A DNA stretch of 64,000 nucleotides from Roseateles sp. YR242. Lineage in GTDB: Bacteria; Pseudomonadota; Gammaproteobacteria; Burkholderiales; Burkholderiaceae_C. The DNA is taken from positions 124,001 through 188,000 of the forward strand of contig NZ_FOAV01000009.1 in assembly GCF_900109745.1 (NCBI RefSeq), written 5' to 3'. Numbering within the stretch: the first letter of the stretch is position 1; each line of letters opens with the position of its first letter. The translations under genes and the position numbers were made by a program. Below are positions 59,302-64,000 of the stretch, in pieces. Under the pieces are notes generated by a model that saw only the letters and a program-made list of their open reading frames with translations, had not been told where the DNA came from and did not search any database.

Positions 59302-59322
59302 AGCCCCAGCACTGCTGGGGCT
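59302..59322 (+). terminator. Hairpin after fliN
   Basis: AGCCCCAG (59302-59309), CACTG loop, CTGGGGCT (59315-59322). No T-tract follows, so termination may be partial before fliO. Confidence 0.45.
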
Positions 59323-59397
59323 TCGCGTTACTGCACCGCTCTCTAGCAGGAGGACTTGCAACGCCGCGGACCGCCCGAAGCGGGGTCACATCGGCTA

Positions 59398-59501
59398 GCG
59401 GGTGTTGTGCAGAGGCCCCTTGAGTAAAGAAGGGAATGGGCGGCGGAGCTGGCCAGAAATGACATGGAGCAAACACCCACCGCCCCGGCCCTTTCTGGCG
59501 C
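59398..59501 (+). repeat. Structured repeat element, diverged copy C
   Basis: It lies between fliN and fliO. It keeps ACATGGAGCAAACA and the layout of copies A and B but changes both sides of the stems: outer GGGTGTT-TGC (59400-59410, one bulged G) / GCAAACACCC (59469-59478), inner CGGC-GGA-GCTG with the same GGA loop, and a final GCC...GGC hairpin. Paired changes on both sides suggest the fold is selected. Confidence 0.7.
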
Positions 59502-59582
59502 ATCCAAAGAAGGAAGCGCATTTGCAACGCCGCCGAAGCCAACCGGTGTGATCCATCGCTCCTCAGCGCCATAATTGCCCGC

Positions 59583-59936
59583 ATGAACTCATCCCTGGTC
59601 CCGATCCTGTGGTTCCTGGCGATCATCGCCCTCATCCCTGTGGTGTTGTGGCTCCTCAAGCGCACCCCGCTGGGTGGGGCGGCGATGGGCGGCCACTTGC
59701 GGACTGTCGCGCAGTTGGTCATTGCGCCCAGCCAGCGCATCCTGATCGTGGAGGTCGGCCAGGGTGAGGACCGTCAGTGGCTGGTGCTCGGGATCACGGG
59801 TCAGCAGATCCGGACCTTGCATGTGATGCCGCCGCAGGCGGATGTGGCGGCTGCGCTGCAGTCGGCACAACCCAGTTTTTCCCAGATGCTCAAGCGCAGC
59901 TTGGGCGCCAGGAACGCCGATGGCCCCGTTGTCTGA
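59583..59936 (+). CDS. fliO: Flagellar export scaffold FliO
   Basis: 117 residues. One N-terminal membrane helix (VPILWFLAIIALIPVVLWLL) followed by a small cytoplasmic domain (LRTVAQLVIAPSQRILIVEVGQGEDRQWLVLGITGQQIRTLHVM) characteristic of FliO/FliZ. FliO stabilises FliP during assembly of the gate. Its 3' end overlaps or abuts the start of fliP. Confidence 0.9.
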   Translation: MNSSLVPILWFLAIIALIPVVLWLLKRTPLGGAAMGGHLRTVAQLVIAPSQRILIVEVGQGEDRQWLVLGITGQQIRTLHVMPPQADVAAALQSAQPSFSQMLKRSLGARNADGPVV

Positions 59937-60810
59937 CATGACTGACATTGCCGCACCGGCCACGACGGACATGCCGACCGCTCCGGCACACCCCGCCCCC
60001 ACCCGGTCCATCGCCAGGTCTATCACCCGGTCCATCACCGGGTCCTCCGCCGCCCGTCGCATAGCCCTCGCGCTCACCGCCCTCGCCCTCGGCGGCGTCG
60101 GCATGGCCGCCTACGCCCAGCAGACCGGGGGCTCGCCGGCGTCCGTGCCGCTGATCATCGGCCAGGGGGCGGGCGGCAACAGCTACTCCGTCCCCATCCA
60201 GACCCTGCTCTTCTTCACCGCCCTGGGCTTCCTGCCGGCGGTGCTGCTGATGATGACTGGCTTCACCCGCATCGTCATCGTGCTCTCCCTCATGCGCCAG
60301 GCGCTGGGCACCCAGGCCGCACCGCCCAATCAGGTCATCGTGGGGCTTTCCCTGTTCCTGACCTTCTTCGTCATGGGCCCGACGCTGGACCGTGTCTATG
60401 CCGACGCCTACCAGCCCTACTCCACCGGCCAGATCAGCTTCGAGGTGGCGCTCGAGCGGGCGCAGGTGCCCATGCGCGGCTTCATGCTCAAGCAAACCCG
60501 CCAATCCGATGTGGCGCTGTTCTCCCGGCTGGCCCGGCTCGACGCCAACACCACACCGGAGACGGTCCCGTTCCGGGTGCTGGTGCCGGCCTTTGTCACC
60601 AGCGAGCTGAAGTCTGCCTTCCAGATTGCCTTCCTGATCTTCATCCCCTTCCTGGTCATCGACATGATCGTCTCCAGCGTGCTGATGAGCCTGGGCATGA
60701 TGATGTTGTCGCCAGTGCTGGTCTCCTTGCCCTTCAAGCTCATGCTGTTTGTGCTGGCGGATGGGTGGAACCTGCTGCTGGGCTCGCTGGCGGCGTCGTT
60801 CGCGCAGTAG
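59920..60810 (+). CDS. fliP: Flagellar export gate protein FliP
   Basis: 296 residues from the ATG at 59920 (AGGA upstream; the ATG at 59938 one base after the fliO stop is an alternative). The conserved FliP core starts at QTLLFFTALGFLPAVLLMMTGFTRIVIVLSLMRQALGTQ and ends LLLGSLAASF, with the large periplasmic loop between. The N-terminus is extended and contains RSIARSITRSITGS, encoded by a 12-bp tandem repeat (60004-60045), before the signal-like hydrophobic segment (RIALALTALALGGVGMAAYAQ). Confidence 0.95.
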   Translation: MAPLSDMTDIAAPATTDMPTAPAHPAPTRSIARSITRSITGSSAARRIALALTALALGGVGMAAYAQQTGGSPASVPLIIGQGAGGNSYSVPIQTLLFFTALGFLPAVLLMMTGFTRIVIVLSLMRQALGTQAAPPNQVIVGLSLFLTFFVMGPTLDRVYADAYQPYSTGQISFEVALERAQVPMRGFMLKQTRQSDVALFSRLARLDANTTPETVPFRVLVPAFVTSELKSAFQIAFLIFIPFLVIDMIVSSVLMSLGMMMLSPVLVSLPFKLMLFVLADGWNLLLGSLAASFAQ

Positions 60811-60871
60811 CGGCGAAGCTCGCCAGCACCGACCGAATCCCACTGTTCCACGCACAGGCGCCGCCATCACC

Positions 60872-61141
60872 ATGGATGCACAACAAGTCTTCACCATCGG
60901 CCAGCAGGGCCTGTATATCCTGCTGATGGTCGCCGCGCCCCTGTTGCTCACGGTGCTGGCTGTGGGGGTGCTGGTGTCGGTGTTCCAGGCCGCCACGCAG
61001 ATCAACGAATCGACCCTGTCCTTCGTGCCCAAGATCTTGGCCGCCGTGCTGGTGCTCGCCGTGGCGGGTCCCTGGATGATCACCACGCTGGTGGAATACA
61101 TCCAGCGCACGCTGCAGAGCATTCCTCAGGCGCTGGGTTGA
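60872..61141 (+). CDS. fliQ: Flagellar export gate protein FliQ
   Basis: 89 residues, exactly the usual size, two membrane helices (LYILLMVAAPLLLTVLAVGVLVSVF and LAAVLVLAVAGPWMITTLVEY) with QAATQINESTLSFVPK between. Four copies assemble with five FliP and one FliR as the gate core. Confidence 0.96.
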   Translation: MDAQQVFTIGQQGLYILLMVAAPLLLTVLAVGVLVSVFQAATQINESTLSFVPKILAAVLVLAVAGPWMITTLVEYIQRTLQSIPQALG

Positions 61142-61156
61142 GCCCGAGCTGCGACC

Positions 61157-61921
61157 ATGCTGACCTTCAGTGAGGCGCAGATCATGGCCTGGATCAACCC
61201 GATCCTGTGGCCCTTCATCCGCACGCTGGCACTGTTTGCCGGCATGCCGGTGTTCAGCCAGCGCGCCGTGCCGCAGCGGGTGAAGATCGGGCTGGCGCTG
61301 TTCATCGCGGTGGCCGCGCAGCCGTCGCTGCCGGCGATGCCGGTGGTGCCGCTCGATTCCCTGCCCCAGTTGCTGATCGTGATTGCGCAGCAGGTGCTGA
61401 TCGGCCTGTCCATGGGGTTTGCGGTGCGGCTGGTCTTTGCGTCGCTGGAGTTTGCGGGCGAGCTGATCGGGCTGCAGATGGGCCTGAACTTCGCCGGCTT
61501 CTTTGATCCGGCCACCGGCTCGCAGGGCACGTCGACCTCCCGCTTCCTGGGTTCGATGGTGGCGTTTCTCTTCATCGCCATCAACGGCCACCTGATGCTC
61601 ATCAACTCGCTGGTGCAGAGCTTCCAGGCCTTCCCGGTGGGCGAGGAGCCATTTCGCTTTCTGCGCGTGGCGCAGCCCCAGGTGTGGGGCGCGGAGGTCT
61701 TCCGCATGGGCATGTGGATCGCGCTGCCCTTGGTCACCATGCTGCTGTTCGTCAACCTGGTGCTGGGCATCATCTCGCGCGTGGCGCCCCAGCTCAACGT
61801 GTTCTCGGTGGGGTTCCCGCTCACCGTCAGCATCGGCCTGGTGGGGCTGGTGGCGACGCTGCCGCTGATGCATCAGCCCTTCATGATCGCCTTGGAACGA
61901 TTGCTCGCGGCTTTCACGTAA
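61157..61921 (+). CDS. fliR: Flagellar export gate protein FliR
   Basis: 254 residues with six hydrophobic segments. Conserved FliR stretches: WPFIRTLALFAGMPVFSQRAVPQRVKIGLALFIAV, FVRLVFASLEFAGELIGLQMGLNFAGFFDP-like region, and NVFSVGFPLTVSIGLVGLVATLPLM. Last gene of the flagellar cluster in this window; no further flagellar genes follow. Confidence 0.96.
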   Translation: MLTFSEAQIMAWINPILWPFIRTLALFAGMPVFSQRAVPQRVKIGLALFIAVAAQPSLPAMPVVPLDSLPQLLIVIAQQVLIGLSMGFAVRLVFASLEFAGELIGLQMGLNFAGFFDPATGSQGTSTSRFLGSMVAFLFIAINGHLMLINSLVQSFQAFPVGEEPFRFLRVAQPQVWGAEVFRMGMWIALPLVTMLLFVNLVLGIISRVAPQLNVFSVGFPLTVSIGLVGLVATLPLMHQPFMIALERLLAAFT

Positions 61922-61995
61922 ACGCGTGATGGTTCCCTCCGTGATGGGCGGGCGCCTGGTAGTTTGACGATGTCGGGGTCGAACGACTGATTTGA

Positions 61996-62311
61996 GTCGT
62001 TGGCAAGCGTGAGCTTCTGCAAATCAAGAGCAAGTCCGCTACCGTTCATGGCGATGCCTCTGCGGGCCTCAGAGATCGAGGTTTCCCCAAGCTCGCCGTA
62101 CAGCTCGAATCTCTACGCAAACTCCGCAACACCGCCGACTATCGGCTCGCCCCCCGTTTGCGTCCCGACCAAGCCCGCCGTGCGGCCCAAGCGGCCAAGA
62201 GGTTCTTGGAACAGTTGAGCGCGCCGGACGTACGGCTTCGGCTCAAAGCTCCCGCAACGCGGTCGTCACCGGCACACTCGCGGCCCGCACCGCGGGGAAG
62301 AGCCCGCCGAT
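61996..62311 (+). pseudogene. Possible remnant of a helical (HEPN-like) gene
   Basis: The region 61922-62242 contains no intact gene. One plus-strand frame reads FPKLAVQLESLRKLRNTADYRL then ARRAAQAAKRFLEQLSAP, a pattern seen at the C-terminus of HEPN-like helical proteins (LRxxRNxADY...). The frame has no ribosome site or convincing start and runs antisense into the permease gene, so at best it is the tail of a decayed gene. Low confidence; it may be coincidence. Confidence 0.28.
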
Positions 62312-63562
62312 GAAGCCGATGGCCAGGGCCCATTTGAGCCCCTCCCACAGCAGCTGACCGGAAACACGCAGCTCAAAGCTGAGCTTGCCCACCGAGCCCG
62401 CTGCCATCGTGGAGGCCGCGTGCCCGTTGAACAGCAGGTAGGCCACGGCGCCGCCCACCAGGCCGCCCAGCGCGGCGAGCAACATCGTCTCCAGCATCAC
62501 CGCTACCACCACCGGCACGCCGGGGAAGCCGATGGCACGCAGTGTGGCGATCTCCCGGGCCCGTGTGGCCACCGCGGCGAACATGGTGTTGAGCGCTCCG
62601 AAGATCGCGCCCACCGCCATGATGGCGCCCACCACCGTTCCGATCCACCGCAGGACCTTGGTCATGCCCTCCGACTGCTTGGCGAAGAACGCCAGCGTGG
62701 TGGTGGCGTCCACCTTCAGTTGCGGATTGGCCGCCAGGCTGTCCTTGAAGGCGGTGAAGGCATCCGCCCCCGTCAGACGCACGGTCACTGAATTGCGGCT
62801 GCTGCCGCGGCGAAACGCGTCGGCCAGCACGGTGGCGTCTGCCCACAGTTCGGATTCCATCGCATCGCCGGTGGCAAACACCCCGGTGACGGTCCAGGTC
62901 TGATTGCCCAGGCGAATCTCCTTGCCCACGGTCAAGCCATTGAATTGGCGGGCAGCGCCCTTGCCCACGATCAGCTCACGCAGCCCCGGCTGGAACCGCC
63001 GCCCTTCAATGAGGCGGACCTGCGGGCGCACGAGAAACGCCTCATCGCCCACACCGCGAAACTGCACACTGCCCTCCTCGTCCTTCGCGCCGCCCTTGAC
63101 CGGCAGGTTGGCCGCCACCACCGTCTCCGCCGAGACCAGCGGTTCGCCCTTGTCGCTGCGCGCCACACCAGCAGCCTGGCCGATCTGGGTGATGTCATCC
63201 CGGGAAAGCACCGAGGACACCTCCGCCGCGGACGCCCCGCGCAGCACGATGGCCGTATCCGGACCGCCTGACTTGCGCAGTGTCTCGGAGTAGCCCTCCG
63301 CCATCGCCAGCAAGGCCACCAGCACACCGACCACGCCGGCGATGCCCACCACGATCACCGCCGACGAGCCCAGCCGCTGCGGCAGCGTGCTGATGCCCAC
63401 CCCCGCCACCGAGCGAGCCTGCCCGCCCCGGCGGGTCAGCCCCAGCCACAAGGCCAGCAGCACGGCCAGCGCCAGTGCGCCGACCCAGGGCAGGAATACC
63501 CAGGCAATCAGGGCGAGGAGCAGGAACAGCACCAGGCCCAATCGTTTCAGGAAAGTCTTCAT
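62243..63562 (-). CDS. FtsX/MacB-type ABC transporter permease
   Basis: 439 residues from the ATG at 63562. Two N-terminal membrane helices, then a third (AVIVVGIAGVVGVLVALLAMAEGY), a periplasmic MacB-like core domain (residues ~100-300, with LIVGKGAARQFNGLTVGKEIRLGNQTWTVTGVF), and the FtsX permease domain with three helices (VVGAIMAVGAIFGALNTMFAAVATRAREIATLRAIGF). Such permeases act mechanically with an ATPase and a periplasmic partner to move lipids or peptides. It lies 10 nt after a second permease; the ATPase is probably further upstream, beyond the window. Confidence 0.9.
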   Translation of the reverse strand: MKTFLKRLGLVLFLLLALIAWVFLPWVGALALAVLLALWLGLTRRGGQARSVAGVGISTLPQRLGSSAVIVVGIAGVVGVLVALLAMAEGYSETLRKSGGPDTAIVLRGASAAEVSSVLSRDDITQIGQAAGVARSDKGEPLVSAETVVAANLPVKGGAKDEEGSVQFRGVGDEAFLVRPQVRLIEGRRFQPGLRELIVGKGAARQFNGLTVGKEIRLGNQTWTVTGVFATGDAMESELWADATVLADAFRRGSSRNSVTVRLTGADAFTAFKDSLAANPQLKVDATTTLAFFAKQSEGMTKVLRWIGTVVGAIMAVGAIFGALNTMFAAVATRAREIATLRAIGFPGVPVVVAVMLETMLLAALGGLVGGAVAYLLFNGHAASTMAAGSVGKLSFELRVSGQLLWEGLKWALAIGFIGGLFPAVRAASVPVTTALREL

Positions 63563-63572
63563 CACCGCCCCC

Positions 63573-64000
63573 TCACCGCAACGCATCCACAATGTTCAGG
63601 CGCATCGCGTTCCAGGCCGGAAGCGCGCCCACGATGGCACCAAACACCAGCATCAGGCCCACGCCCGTGGCCCAGCTCGCCAGGCCCGCCGCCGGCAGGC
63701 GCAGGGTGCCGCCGCTGCCAGCACTCACCGCCGGCCCCACGATGCTGGCCAGCCCCAGGCCGATGACACCCCCGATGAGCAGCAGCAGGATGGACTCCGC
63801 CAGCACCATGCCCAGCACGCTGCGGCCGGAAAAGCCGATGGTCTTGAGCACAGCGATCTCGCTGGTGCGCTCTCGCACCGCCTGCATCATGGTGTTGCCC
63901 GCCAGCAGCAGCAGGGTGAAGAACACCGCCCCCATGATGGAGCTGACGATCAGGCCGATATCCGCCAGCTGCTTCACCCAGGACGCCATGGCCGCCTGCT
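63573..64000 (-). CDS. FtsX/MacB-type ABC permease, C-terminal part only
   Basis: The last ~140 residues are visible; the frame continues past the window edge. DIGLIVSSIMGAVFFTLLLLAGNTMMQAVRERTSEIAVLKTIGFSGRSVLGMVLAESILLLLIGGVIGLGLASIVGPAV is the FtsX-like permease domain. A final helix and the ALPAWNAMRLNIVDALR ending are family hallmarks. It forms a permease pair with the following gene. Confidence 0.88.
   Translation of the reverse strand, partial: QAAMASWVKQLADIGLIVSSIMGAVFFTLLLLAGNTMMQAVRERTSEIAVLKTIGFSGRSVLGMVLAESILLLLIGGVIGLGLASIVGPAVSAGSGGTLRLPAAGLASWATGVGLMLVFGAIVGALPAWNAMRLNIVDALR

Larger units (their letters stand above)
59266..59582. other. 317-base gap between fliN and fliO
   Basis: No gene. 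It holds the fliN hairpin, structured element copy C and a short leader for fliO. Confidence 0.55.

Overview
The window is GC-rich DNA from a motile betaproteobacterium. FlhDC master regulators, a sigma-28 gene, CheY/CheZ, a Bug/TctC binding protein and the repeat types all fit Burkholderiales, probably the Roseateles/Mitsuaria/Rubrivivax group. The genus is inferred from gene content only.

Layout. Positions 1-5.9 kb hold a signalling cluster: a cut-off histidine kinase (minus), then an Hpt protein, a REC-GGDEF-EAL regulator and a diguanylate cyclase (plus). A Bug-type binding protein follows. Positions 7.0-14.5 kb are the accessory part: three large paralogous genes. Two end in what reads as a circularly permuted OTU cysteine-protease domain. 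Two carry a KRAR..SPRR tail resembling a eukaryotic nuclear localisation signal. The middle gene is a head-to-tail fusion of two copies and still contains the translated leader of the second copy. Positions 14.5-25.2 kb are housekeeping or envelope genes (phosphoesterase, lipid-kinase-like, PNPOx-like, two outer-membrane-type proteins, chalcone-isomerase-like, di-haem protein, DUF445, a soluble chemoreceptor), with a 22-bp tandem repeat array at 19.75-19.98 kb.

Positions 25.2-61.9 kb are one large flagellar region. On the minus strand, in transcription order from high to low coordinate, are a TPR protein, flhD2-flhC2-glycosyltransferase, flhD1-flhC1, a methyltransferase, motA-motB-cheY-cheZ, and flhB-flhA-flhF-flhG-fliA. 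On the plus strand are three short flagellin genes, fliD, fliS, fliT, a YcgR-type brake, and fliFGHIJKLMNOPQR, with fliE divergent from fliF. The regulatory hierarchy can be partly read from the DNA: duplicated flhDC sit on top with a shared promoter block. fliA is the last gene of the flhBAFG-fliA run. Five FliA-type promoters lie in front of motA, fliC1, fliC2, fliD and fliS.

Non-coding content is unusually rich. There is a structured dispersed element (two near-identical copies between fliC1 and fliC2 and one diverged copy between fliN and fliO) whose stems appear to covary. A second GC-rich element abuts the stop codons of flhD2 (tandem 127-bp copies) and fliE. Short-sequence repeats lie in front of flhB. 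The right end holds a possible gene remnant and two FtsX/MacB-type permease genes, the second cut by the window edge.
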